Assembly (NCBI RefSeq): GCF_018617395.1
Contig: NZ_JACSKC010000005.1
Location: forward strand, 1-61,232
Direction: 5' to 3'
DNA length: 61,232 bases
Origin: Exiguobacterium sp. s48
GTDB taxonomy: Bacteria > Bacillota > Bacilli > Exiguobacteriales > Exiguobacteriaceae
The translations under genes were made by a program, and so were the position numbers. The notes below the pieces were generated by a model that did no database searches, was not told where the DNA came from, and saw nothing but the letters and a program-made list of their open reading frames with translations. Below, piece after piece: positions 43,251 to 51,542 of this stretch (the stretch's first letter is position 1; each line of letters opens with the position of its first letter).

Positions 43251-43877
43251 TTATTTAGAAACAGAAACTTGACTATTGATTGCAGCTTTCTTTACAACTT
43301 TATTTCCCCAAACAGAGGCTTCATTTGTCAAAGTTACTTTTTTCCATTTTCCTTGGACAGCTAAATTAGATCTATACGATGCGTCTTTTTGTGATTTTGT
43401 ATTTTGGTAATACTTTGATGACGTACTCTTAATAGTATCTGTAGATGTGGTAGAAGCTTCAACCGATCCGCCAGTAGTAGAAAGTGTAACTTTAGCCGTA
43501 CTACTTGTACTTATTGCTTCGATAGTTGCATGCCATTTAGTTTGAATATATTGATGATCTGTCTTTGTATAGTTTGCAGATACTTGATAATCAATTAGTC
43601 CCCCTGAGTGAAGGCTACTTAACCAAGTATTACTTTTTAATGTCCCACCTGTGTAAGATGTAGTAGAGCGCGAATTGTTCGCCATAGGTTCAAAACCACT
43701 GGCCGCTCCTTCTACTCCATGTTTAGGGAGTAAACTTGGTTGAGAATTTTCTTCTGCTGCGGCAGTAGCATCTTCTATGTAACTGTTCTGTTCCGCAAAT
43801 GCTGTTACACTACTTAAAGTTGTAACTCCAAGAGCAAGGGCAGACATTGTTAAAAATTTTTTTTTCGTTTTCTTCAT
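43251..43877 (-). CDS. Secreted protein of unknown family, cassette B
   Basis: A 208-residue exported protein. The signal peptide MKKTKKKFLTMSALALGVTT ends SSVTAFA. A propeptide-like stretch EDATAAAEENSQPSLLPKHG and EPMANNSRS follows, then a Ser/Thr-rich beta region (WHATIEAISTSSTAKVTLS, KKVTLTNEASVWG). It has no Cys in the mature part. The LLP-x-x-G element followed by a short MA-containing motif before the mature domain recalls cassette A (LLPSSG, RAMA). ATG 43877 is 9 nt after AAGGAG. Not recognised; possibly a bacteriocin-like or cell-surface protein. Confidence 0.6.
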   Translation of the reverse strand: MKKTKKKFLTMSALALGVTTLSSVTAFAEQNSYIEDATAAAEENSQPSLLPKHGVEGAASGFEPMANNSRSTTSYTGGTLKSNTWLSSLHSGGLIDYQVSANYTKTDHQYIQTKWHATIEAISTSSTAKVTLSTTGGSVEASTTSTDTIKSTSSKYYQNTKSQKDASYRSNLAVQGKWKKVTLTNEASVWGNKVVKKAAINSQVSVSK

Positions 43878-44125
43878 TTTTACCATCTCCTTATTATTTT
43901 CCTTACAACATAAATTTAGCATAATAAACCATTATTTTTAATTATTTTTTTGCTTTTTACCTTTTTTAGTATTTTATACCCTTTATTCTTTTTTTCTTTC
44001 AGGCTAAAATCCTCTTACTTTCTAACTAGTCCTATTAGCTTTAAAAACTTGATTATTTATTTAAATCAATATAAAATCCAATTTTCCCTAGTCATAAGGA
44101 GGAATTTTAAATTACCAATCATTAA

Positions 44126-44163
44126 AAAAGGTATCTCATTTCGAAATAAATGAGATACCTTTT
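44126..44163. terminator. Terminator separating cassette B from the nucleotidyltransferase unit
   Basis: A perfect 16-bp stem (44126-44141 with 44148-44163) has four A/T at each outer end, 52 bp after the stop codon of the leftward gene ending at 44215. The AT-rich stretch 43878-44125 should hold the cassette B promoter and no gene. Confidence 0.85.
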
Positions 44164-44214
44164 CTTTACCTATAGGGTTATTTAGATTAGGAATTCAATT
44201 GAACTCTTAAAGCG

Positions 44215-44565
44215 TTAGGATTTAGCTCTTATTCCACGAGACTTAAATCTTTTACGCTTTTCTTCCAACCTTACTTTCATATCGATAGAGAACGCACTTT
44301 CAGGATTGGTATAGGCTCGGCGTGCAGCCATGCTGAGCATTTTAGCCACATCCTCTACCCGGTCCTCTGATAACTCTTTAGCCAAAGAGCCGACAAAGTT
44401 GCGTGCCTCCACTCGATTACAAAGCGATTCGGGGACCTTAACATCATGACTCAGAACAAGCGCCAGTTGAGCTGTCTCTTGACGATAACTTGTCCCACCA
44501 AATTGCATACGATCTTGTTCACGCAATAGTTCTTGATAAAGTCGCTCATGTTTCCTCTTTGTCAT
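44215..44565 (-). CDS. Basic helical protein paired with a nucleotidyltransferase
   Basis: A 116-residue, strongly basic, mostly helical protein with a C-terminal cluster EEKRKRFKSRGIRAKS that suggests nucleic acid binding. GGAGGGTGACC precedes the ATG. It is 31 bp downstream of the nucleotidyltransferase-like gene, and no promoter is visible between, so the two probably form an operon. It may be the second half of a toxin-antitoxin-like pair. No family is recognised. Confidence 0.5.
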   Translation of the reverse strand: MTKRKHERLYQELLREQDRMQFGGTSYRQETAQLALVLSHDVKVPESLCNRVEARNFVGSLAKELSEDRVEDVAKMLSMAARRAYTNPESAFSIDMKVRLEEKRKRFKSRGIRAKS

Positions 44566-44596
44566 CGGTCACCCTCCTCTTCGTTTATTTTCTTTA

Positions 44597-45154
44597 TTAT
44601 ATACCCTTTTCCTGAAAAATTCGACTTAAGTCATGTACATTACAAAACGGGTCGTTCCAGGTCATGTTTGACTTGTACTCCTCTACAAGCTCGAGGAGTT
44701 TGTTTTTATCGCAGAGCTTCAACAAATTGGTGTTCTCGAGATCTTCCAGGTCCTTCTGACGAGAAGAAAAGATTTTCGTACACGCCAACAGTTCAATGTC
44801 TGGGATATACACATCAATTGCTTCAAATAACCCTTCGATCTTATGTCGAAATTCTTCTTCCTGAAAATCTTCACGTGGAGGGAATTGAATCACACCCTCG
44901 ACAATTTCAATTTCATATTCTTGAAGTGCATCTTTCAATTCTGTTGTCACGACACCCTCTGTTACTCGAATATCTATATCTCGAGTTGGTCGATACTCCA
45001 TTTCCTTACTCATCATTTCAATGAAGAGAAGGATACCTGAAGCACCTACTACAACAAATTCGACGCTAATTTTTTTCGCGGCACAAAACGTATCAAGGAC
45101 GAGCAGGGTGTCGATGATATCCTCAACATCTTTGTACTGATTGGAATAAGACAT
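44597..45154 (-). CDS. DUF6036-like nucleotidyltransferase-fold protein
   Basis: A 185-residue protein with the minimal nucleotidyltransferase signature: VVVGASGILLF, then a helix and YRPTRDIDIRV supplying the D-x-D metal site, followed by acidic strand ELKDALQEYEIEI. This resembles DUF6036/AbiEii-like enzymes found as toxins or plasmid stability factors. ATG 45154 follows GGGGGG. The two-gene order beside the partition operon suggests a stability or abortive infection module. The reaction is inferred from fold only. Confidence 0.6.
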   Translation of the reverse strand: MSYSNQYKDVEDIIDTLLVLDTFCAAKKISVEFVVVGASGILLFIEMMSKEMEYRPTRDIDIRVTEGVVTTELKDALQEYEIEIVEGVIQFPPREDFQEEEFRHKIEGLFEAIDVYIPDIELLACTKIFSSRQKDLEDLENTNLLKLCDKNKLLELVEEYKSNMTWNDPFCNVHDLSRIFQEKGI

Positions 45155-45217
45155 GATTGCCCCCCGATTCACAAAACCTTACGTAAGCCCCGTCAACATA
45201 TCGGGTCTACGTCTTGC

Positions 45218-46021
45218 TTATTTTGTATTCAAATAGGCATTGAGAGCCCGACGAATAATTTCATCTTCAGACACATGCTCTTTTTTAGCAGCTTGTGTTA
45301 ATCCGACATACAGTGGGTCCATTAAATCTGAAAATCGAATATGGACTTTCATAGGTTTCACAGTGGGAGAATCAGCTTCAATGACGCGCTGCTCTTGACG
45401 CTCGATCAACATACGCTTCACTTCACGTAATTCTTCACGTGTCATTTCATAAACTGTTTTGTCCCCATTTGCTGTGTAATATTTCTTACTCTCAAGTAAT
45501 GCGAGCTTTGGGTCTTCCGGCCATGATAAGAGTTCCGCTAACTTGGTCGCACTGAAATCTTGTTCAATCGTTTTTTCTAAAATATTCGGACCAAACGTAT
45601 TCCAAAAAGAAACAAAGCGATTCACTTGGGAATGAGACATCCCAATCTTCGCTAAGAAGTCTTTCCAATTTCCCTCTTCTTGTTTAAATTCCTTTTTTGT
45701 TTCCGGATCACGGAACAGGCTATTTGCATGCGCAAGAATACGACACTTTTCGACAAAACTTGTCGCCTGAATCGCATCAATATGATTATAGTATTGAACA
45801 ATGCCCTCCATGTCTTCGGGCAATTTTTTTGTAATAATACGAGAAAGCCCGGTTGCTGGTAAGGATTGATACGGATTCGTGATGGTCGTTGTTGCAGAAA
45901 ATTCTTTGACCGCTTCCACTTGATCGGTACGATCTTCACTAGATTGTGTTCCTTGTTTCACCGGTAAATTAGCACTGAATGTCGAAATTTTAGGCGTATG
46001 TTTTTTACGAGGGCGACTCAT
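45218..46021 (-). CDS. ParB-like partner of the second ParA
   Basis: A 267-residue protein with a basic, flexible N-terminus, a helical middle (VEKCRILAHANSLFRDPETK, WKDFLAKIGMSHSQVNRFV containing a helix-turn-helix-like SHSQVNRF) and a C-terminal ribbon-helix-helix-like end (KVHIRFSDLMDPLYVGL, SEDEIIRRALNAYLN). It overlaps the ParA stop codon by 4 bp (ATGA). It occupies the ParB place and probably binds the GTATAC sites, but is not a canonical chromosomal ParB. Confidence 0.65.
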   Translation of the reverse strand: MSRPRKKHTPKISTFSANLPVKQGTQSSEDRTDQVEAVKEFSATTTITNPYQSLPATGLSRIITKKLPEDMEGIVQYYNHIDAIQATSFVEKCRILAHANSLFRDPETKKEFKQEEGNWKDFLAKIGMSHSQVNRFVSFWNTFGPNILEKTIEQDFSATKLAELLSWPEDPKLALLESKKYYTANGDKTVYEMTREELREVKRMLIERQEQRVIEADSPTVKPMKVHIRFSDLMDPLYVGLTQAAKKEHVSEDEIIRRALNAYLNTK

Positions 46022-46794
46022 AAAGAAAGTACCTCCTGGGCAAGTTGTAAATAAGCATCCGTTGCGGGACTTTTATGATCGATCACAGGTCTAGATTCAC
46101 GTTGTAGAGTTTGCACCTTAACAGCATACGGGATTGTTGTAAGGACAGGAATCCCGACCTCTTTCCCGAGTTCCTCAAGTTCCTCTACCGTCGTCGTATC
46201 CCCTTTAGAGCGTGCGCTGACCATTGTCGGGATAAAGGCTGCGATATGAATATCTTCTCGGAATCGCTTCATCTCCTCTAACTCTTCAGGAGCCGAGTAT
46301 ACCGCATCCATCGAAAACTTTTGCATTTGTACAGGCATGATAATTCGATCTTGTGCGACAAGAGCGCAGCGCGCATAAGGATTCAACGCTGACGTCGAAC
46401 CAGGACAATCAATTAAACAAATATCAAATAGTTCATCTAGTTTGGCCAACTCTTCACTGAGTCGATACTCATAACCAATTTGACTCGTTAAATCACTCGG
46501 TGAAGCAGACCGTCTTGTCGGAACTAAGTAAATCGTTCCAGTCTCATATTCACAAGTGACGATGACTTGTTCAATCGGTGTATAAAATGGATCGTTGTCT
46601 TCGAGTAGACAATCCAATAGCACTTTTCCTTCGTAGTCGTTCGTCAGACCTAATCCATTCGTTGAAGACGCCTGATCATCGGCATCAATCACGAGTACAC
46701 GTAAGCCATCCCGTGCGTAGGCATGAGCTAAATTGATGGTCGTCGTTGATTTTCCAACTCCACCTTTACGATTGTACAATGCGATTTTCTTCAT
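46018..46794 (-). CDS. parA: ParA/Soj-type partition ATPase (second copy)
   Basis: A 258-residue ParA. The deviant Walker A is NRKGGVGKSTTTINLA (10-25), Walker A' is LVIDADDQAS near 36 and the switch II strand is CLIDCPGST. Full family length without the N-terminal DNA-binding domain, so type Ib. It is coupled by 4-bp overlaps to genes on both sides. It segregates plasmid copies with its downstream partner. Confidence 0.88.
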   Translation of the reverse strand: MKKIALYNRKGGVGKSTTTINLAHAYARDGLRVLVIDADDQASSTNGLGLTNDYEGKVLLDCLLEDNDPFYTPIEQVIVTCEYETGTIYLVPTRRSASPSDLTSQIGYEYRLSEELAKLDELFDICLIDCPGSTSALNPYARCALVAQDRIIMPVQMQKFSMDAVYSAPEELEEMKRFREDIHIAAFIPTMVSARSKGDTTTVEELEELGKEVGIPVLTTIPYAVKVQTLQRESRPVIDHKSPATDAYLQLAQEVLSL

Positions 46795-47474
46795 GACTGT
46801 TCTCCTTGTTCATCTGTGGCTTCAATTATATTGTCTGATACAGTTCGTTCAATCATTTCAGCTAGTAACTCACTGACACTACGATTATGTGCATGGGCAT
46901 ACTGTTGAAATTGTTCCGAAAGATCACTTGGAATACGCGCGGACAAGATCGAAGATGACTTTTTCTCTTGCTGAAAAGGTTTCACTTTAAGGGGTGTATT
47001 GGTGTTCCCTTTTCGAAGATCACGGATCTGTTTGACCGTGAGTTCTTTGACCGGTCTTCTTTCACCATTAATATATAGGCCTTGCTCGACGACCTCATCG
47101 ACATTATCGAGATACATCAGTTCAAAAATTTTGGATGCTGGTAGACTTGTTAGCGATGACTCGAGTGGATGCAGCGTCTCATAGGCTTTTATATATCGTG
47201 AGGCAAGTGAAGCGGACATGGAGACCGCTTCTAAAAACGTCCCCCACTCTTTTTTATCATGCATCTCAGAACGGGCGATCACTAGACGTTTGCCAATCTC
47301 AAATACGGAAATGGTTTGTACTTTGGCGAGTTCATTGATTTCGTGAACGAGGTCTTCAACTTCCTTTGAAATTGGCAGCTTTTGAACCAGTGAACTGATA
47401 TTCGTTAAACCGCTCTGATAAGGGTGTTGCTCACTCGGTTTGATTTTATGAATGTTACGATTTCTGGCCTTCAT
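46791..47474 (-). CDS. ParB-like partner of the first ParA
   Basis: A 227-residue protein. Its middle (IGKRLVIARSEMHDKKEWG, SASLASRYIKAYETL) resembles the DUF3102-type helix-turn-helix seen in plasmid partition proteins. The C-terminal end has a ribbon-helix-helix (SARIPSDLSEQFQQYA, NRSVSELLAEMIERTV). It overlaps ParA genes on both sides by 4 bp. Compared with the partner at 45218 it has the same order of domains but little obvious identity. Confidence 0.65.
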   Translation of the reverse strand: MKARNRNIHKIKPSEQHPYQSGLTNISSLVQKLPISKEVEDLVHEINELAKVQTISVFEIGKRLVIARSEMHDKKEWGTFLEAVSMSASLASRYIKAYETLHPLESSLTSLPASKIFELMYLDNVDEVVEQGLYINGERRPVKELTVKQIRDLRKGNTNTPLKVKPFQQEKKSSSILSARIPSDLSEQFQQYAHAHNRSVSELLAEMIERTVSDNIIEATDEQGEQS

Positions 47475-48253
47475 ACAGAATCACCTTTGGCTGTTCGGAT
47501 CATGTGTGCCAACTCTCGAAACGGTTCAGATAACTGTTTTGATTCTCTGGAGCGGTATTGAATGACACTTTTTCCGCTATCCGCTGCTTTTTCAATAAAT
47601 GTCGATCGTTTGATGACAGGTAAAATAGTCAATGATTCAGTCAACGCAATTTGTTCCATTGCTTCGAAGTATTCTTTATCGGCTTTTAACGTATGGTCCA
47701 TCGCCACAGGCAAGACCCCTGCAATCTCTAAATTAGGATTATAGAACTTTTTCACCTTTTGAACGGTTCGAATGGTACTTCCTAGCTGATCAAAGACAAG
47801 CTTTTTCGGCATAAATGGAATAATGGTCGTATTGGCAGTCGACAAGACAACTTTTGAGAGTTCGTTGATCGAAGGAACTGAATCTAAGATGACCCAATCA
47901 AATTCATCTTCGAGCGGTGCAATCATATCTTTTAATAGGAAGAGCTTATCTTGCTCAGAAAGTAGATTGATCAACCTTGCATTTCGTTCATTTGAAGGAA
48001 GAAGACTGACATGATACGTTTCGTCATCAAACAAAATATCTTTAATATCTAAATTTCGTGTATGTACATCAAACATGGTCATGTATTTGATCGTATCGGA
48101 TTCTTTTAACATTAGTTTGCTAAGAGAACCCTGAGGATCTAAATCAATGAGAAGAACACGTTCCCCTAACTCTCCTAATGCATAGGCCATGTTCAAGGAA
48201 CAGGTAGTTTTACCAGATCCACCTTTCGAAATGTAAAACGTTAATATATTCAT
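47471..48253 (-). CDS. parA: ParA/Soj-type partition ATPase (first copy)
   Basis: A 260-residue ParA with the deviant Walker A SKGGSGKTTCSLN (9-21), Walker A' LLIDLDPQGSLSK and the switch strand DWVILDSVPSI. It lies first in a four-gene operon behind palindromic sites at 48343-48435, with GGGGAGAGG before the ATG. It differs from the second ParA throughout and is not a recent duplicate. Confidence 0.88.
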   Translation of the reverse strand: MNILTFYISKGGSGKTTCSLNMAYALGELGERVLLIDLDPQGSLSKLMLKESDTIKYMTMFDVHTRNLDIKDILFDDETYHVSLLPSNERNARLINLLSEQDKLFLLKDMIAPLEDEFDWVILDSVPSINELSKVVLSTANTTIIPFMPKKLVFDQLGSTIRTVQKVKKFYNPNLEIAGVLPVAMDHTLKADKEYFEAMEQIALTESLTILPVIKRSTFIEKAADSGKSVIQYRSRESKQLSEPFRELAHMIRTAKGDSV

Positions 48254-48342
48254 GTCCTCTCCCCTTTCTAGTTCTTATAATGCCACACTCTATTTTATGG
48301 AACAACTAAAAATAATGAACAACTGACATATTCAAATAAATA

Positions 48343-48435
48343 ATTTGTATACAAATTAAAAATAGTTTGTATACGTGTTTTATACTCTTAAATTTATCAT
48401 CTGATTTGTATACATTTCGACGTCGAAATGTATAC
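48343..48435. promoter_or_regulatory. Partition operator/parS candidate: GTATAC palindromes
   Basis: Four GTATAC hexamers (48347, 48369, 48408, 48430) lie within 93 bp upstream of the ParA operon. The first is inside a perfect 16-bp palindrome (48343-48358). The last two are the ends of a perfect 28-bp palindrome (48408-48435). Autoregulation and centromere function are expected for such sites. The related cluster at 29410-29447 is 19 kb away. Confidence 0.65.
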
Positions 48436-48685
48436 TTTCGACTCTCACCTCAAGAGTGTTTTACTATTTGAAATAGAAAAAGACTACAACCTTGGGTTAT
48501 AGTCTTCGAATTTGAAATTAGTGAATGAATAATACATAGCAACTTGAGCTAAGCCCTCATAAGGATATGTGGATACTAGAAGAACACACAATTTCTGGCC
48601 ATACATAATTAAAGTTAAAAACACCGAACATGGAAACATGGATAGATAAGATGAATCAAATAAAAGCGAAGACAATCGTGTAGCT

Positions 48686-49033
48686 CTAATGATGTATACA
48701 TTCCATGTCAAATTGATAGGTTGGTTCCATCAGCGAAACAGAGAGCGATCCTAGTGTATAGACACCGTCATCTTCGTTATGTAAATGTTCGAATATCGCA
48801 TTGGTTGTGACACAAGGGGCACCGAGTATTTGTGTCATGTACTGATAGAAAATTTCAGTTGCAAAAAATTTCATCTAACATTTGACCCGTAAATACGAGA
48901 TTCTCAATATCTTCTCCTGCGTTTTTAAGTTCTAAATCTGTAATCTCATCACGATATGTCCAATGTCCATACTTTTAATATTGTCAAAACCAGCGAATAC
49001 ATAATCAACTACATAGCGAATAATTCGTTTCAT
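48686..49033 (-). pseudogene. Frameshifted small gene
   Basis: Read leftward from ATG 49033 (with GGAGGT before it): MKRIIRYVVDYVFAGFDNIK runs on until a shift near 48960, continues as TYRDEITDLELKNAGEDIEN, then shifts again at a run of six T to FATEIFYQYMTQILGAP, ending at 48686. Two single-base shifts would restore a protein of about 115 residues. It may be a true pseudogene or carry assembly errors. No family is recognised. Confidence 0.55.
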
Positions 49034-49622
49034 AGGAAAGACCTCCTAGAAGATGATATATACTTTATTGTATGAGGGGTATATAGGATTAAGTCATCAG
49101 GGATGTGACATCTTCATGATATTGAATGGACGGTTTCTTGAACGATTACTATGATTTAAGTCGTTAGAGAATGTACATGTAATCAAACGCTCAGATCTAA
49201 TCGATTAAGAGAAGAATACAAAACCATATTCTTATGAATAAAAAAGATTAAATAGAATGAATAAGAATTAAAGATAGATTAAAAGAATTAGGAAAAATGA
49301 AAGTCCGAAAATCCTTTTGACACCAACGTTTTCGAGAGATTTAGAAGATTGTAAATATGTCAGCTATAGTTTCTTTTATTCAAAGGGACTATTTTTTTTT
49401 CATTTCTTTTTTGATAAATCATATTCAACAGCCAATTTTATTCGCTATATATTTGAAATTAAATCAATCATATTTGATTTTTTTCCAAAAACGCAAAATA
49501 TAAAAATGACCTGATGAAACACAGGTCATATACGATGCCTTTTGATCGAATGAATCAACAATGGATATAGATTCGGGATGTTTTCATACAATTTTTCAAA
49601 ATGAGGCATGCCAAAAAGACCA
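49034..49622. other. AT-rich non-coding region
   Basis: I see no supported gene, repeat or RNA in this stretch. A rightward 65-codon frame at 49317-49514 is Phe- and Ser-rich and lacks a ribosome binding site. The leftward rep gene ends at 49623 without an obvious terminator. Confidence 0.5.
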
Positions 49623-50690
49623 TCATGCGATCGTCAATTTTTCCACTTTATGTTTTAGTTGTTGATGAAGATAAAGAATCGGCTCATTGAAGAAGAGTTG
49701 ATTCTCACTTGAATGAATTAAGTCTTCACGATGGTGAAGAAACGCTTGTTTCAAGTCAGCCAAGACTTCACGGAACGCTGATGCACCGAACGTATCACTC
49801 ATTGAGTAGAGAGATTCACGGCTTACTTTTAGTGCATCGAAATCGAAGAACTCACCAACGCGCTTACGCAACTCGAACCAAGCAATTTGAGCATCTGAAC
49901 GCTCTTCTTCTCGGATCACTTTACTGTCTTGAGACTTGTCTAATGTCAATTCAACGAGGACTGGACGTGTAATATCTTGAACGCGTTTTTTAAGCGTGAG
50001 ATTTTGCTTCACCACATTTAAGAAATGACGGCTGCCTTCTACAAGGGACACTTGAAGGAACTTCAAACGATCCATCATCTTTTGAATGGCAAGTTTGTGG
50101 CCACAATATTTAGGCAAGAAGCCTTTAATCTCGTCATAGGTAAGGATGGCTTGGTCACGTGATTGAACATGGATATCTTTCTCAACTTGTACGAGTGCAC
50201 GTAACGCAAGACGCAAAGCGTTCACGTTATCAAGCGTGAGAAGTTCGGAAAGAAGATCATGCCAAATAGACGTGTACCCGGTCTTCGAAACGACAGAGGC
50301 CCCGTCAACATAAAGGTCACGATAATTCTCAAGATAATCGGTTAGTTCAATCGAGAGTACTCCAGGGAAATGCCGGACAAGTCGTAACAAGCCATGGCTC
50401 TCAAATGTTTTCAAGTTGTTATGTAAGGAACGGACAGACGTATGAGCGAAAGAAGCAAGCTCTTTATCTTCTATAAATTCAATCTTACCTTGATCATCTG
50501 CATAAGAAAGAAGTGTTAGGACATGGCGAATCCGTGACTTTGTCCATTTAAAAGAAGTAAAGCATGTAGGGATGTTATAGTGATGCTGTTCATATCGATA
50601 GTGATCAGCTCGTTTCGTCCAACGAGTCAATCCACTCATCGCGACGAGTAATTTGTTTGCAACTAAAATGTGACGGTTTCTGTAAGCCAC
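49623..50690 (-). CDS. Candidate replication initiator with winged helix
   Basis: A 355-residue protein. A winged helix-turn-helix covers about 50-125 (KWTKSRIRHVLTLLSYADD, DKELASFAHTSVRSLHNNL, GLLRLVRHFPGVLSIEL). The C-terminal half is helical and charged. I assign it as the Rep protein mainly because its start lies about 80 bp from an array of at least eight iterons; the family is not one I can name. AGGAGGTGT precedes the ATG region. Confidence 0.6.
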   Translation of the reverse strand: MAYRNRHILVANKLLVAMSGLTRWTKRADHYRYEQHHYNIPTCFTSFKWTKSRIRHVLTLLSYADDQGKIEFIEDKELASFAHTSVRSLHNNLKTFESHGLLRLVRHFPGVLSIELTDYLENYRDLYVDGASVVSKTGYTSIWHDLLSELLTLDNVNALRLALRALVQVEKDIHVQSRDQAILTYDEIKGFLPKYCGHKLAIQKMMDRLKFLQVSLVEGSRHFLNVVKQNLTLKKRVQDITRPVLVELTLDKSQDSKVIREEERSDAQIAWFELRKRVGEFFDFDALKVSRESLYSMSDTFGASAFREVLADLKQAFLHHREDLIHSSENQLFFNEPILYLHQQLKHKVEKLTIA

Positions 50691-50770
50691 GTACCTTACA
50701 CCTCCTCTATCCTAAAATATGCTAGTTTCAGTATCTTGTTCTTTCGAGATAGTGTCAAAGTGTGGGTTTG

Positions 50771-51346
50771 GTACGATGAATTGCGACCAAATTTGATAAA
50801 ACGTTGATGTTAAGCCATTCTAGAACTATAAAAATGTGTCATTTCAGTACGACGATTTGCGACCAAATTAGGAGGGATTGCTTAATAAAGCCATTTTAGA
50901 GTGATTCAGAGTAGAAATTTCATACAAAAAGTATTCAACATGTTGATTCAGTACGACGATTTGCGACCATTTTAATAAGAATGTCGTTTCAGTACGACGA
51001 TTCACGACAAAAACAATTAAAAATGCGGCTTCAGTACGATGAATTGCGACCATTTTTAAGGGACAGACACTTTAATTTTTTTTAATTTTTCATCAAAAAG
51101 TTGAAAAGTGTCGTTCCAGTACGACAAATTGCGACAAAAACTAATCAAATGTCGTTTCGGTACGATGAATTGCGACCAAATTAAGTGGTATGTCGTTTCG
51201 GTACAATGATTTGCGACTAAATTCAATTAAAATGTCGTTCCAGTACGTATTTGTACGACCAGTTTCACCAAAAGCGGACAATTTGCTAGGAATGTTTCTC
51301 TCTAAATAAAAACAAAAGTGTCATTTTAGTACGAGGAGTTCATTCA
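50771..51346. repeat. Iteron array, origin of vegetative replication candidate
   Basis: The 18-bp core GTACGAYGAWTTGCGACC recurs at 50771, 50847, 50951, 50992, 51034, 51119, 51160 and 51201, always in the same direction, with degenerate copies at 51243 and 51329. Most are preceded by TGTCGTTTC. Spacing is 40-100 bp and becomes regular (about 41) in pairs. The array lies between two Rep-like genes. This is the expected look of an iteron-controlled theta origin. Confidence 0.85.
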
Positions 51347-51457
51347 ACTAATTTACGAAAAAATATTTGGCCACATCACGTAATTGTAATTTGGGAGGCT
51401 CTAACTTGTAGTTAAGTACTGGCGTTCACCTATATTGAATAATCGCTCACTAAAAAA

Positions 51458-51473
51458 CGTTCCATGTGAAACA
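51458..51473. promoter_or_regulatory. Possible chromosomal-type parS
   Basis: CGTTCCATGTGAAACA differs at two positions from the Bacillota parS consensus TGTTNCACGTGAAACA. It lies next to the iteron array. It could recruit host Spo0J/ParB or be a decayed copy; a chance match is possible. Confidence 0.35.
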
Positions 51474-51493
51474 TATAACGAAGATTAAGTACA

Positions 51494-51533
51494 AAAAGAA
51501 AGAAGCCCGTTATATCGAAGGCCTCTTTCTTTT
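51494..51533 (-). terminator. Terminator of the second Rep-like gene
   Basis: A 14-bp stem with one mismatch (51494-51507 with 51520-51533), with runs of A/T at its outer ends, lies 10 bp after the stop codon at 51543. Confidence 0.75.
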
Positions 51534-51542
51534 CATTTCTAT

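Noticed and set aside
49317-49514. A 65-codon plus-strand frame
   Set aside because: Phe- and Ser-rich translation of AT-rich DNA without a start signal.
50771-51346. Possible CRISPR array
   Set aside because: Repeats are 18 bp, irregularly spaced and diverged, with no cas genes; they fit iterons next to a Rep gene.
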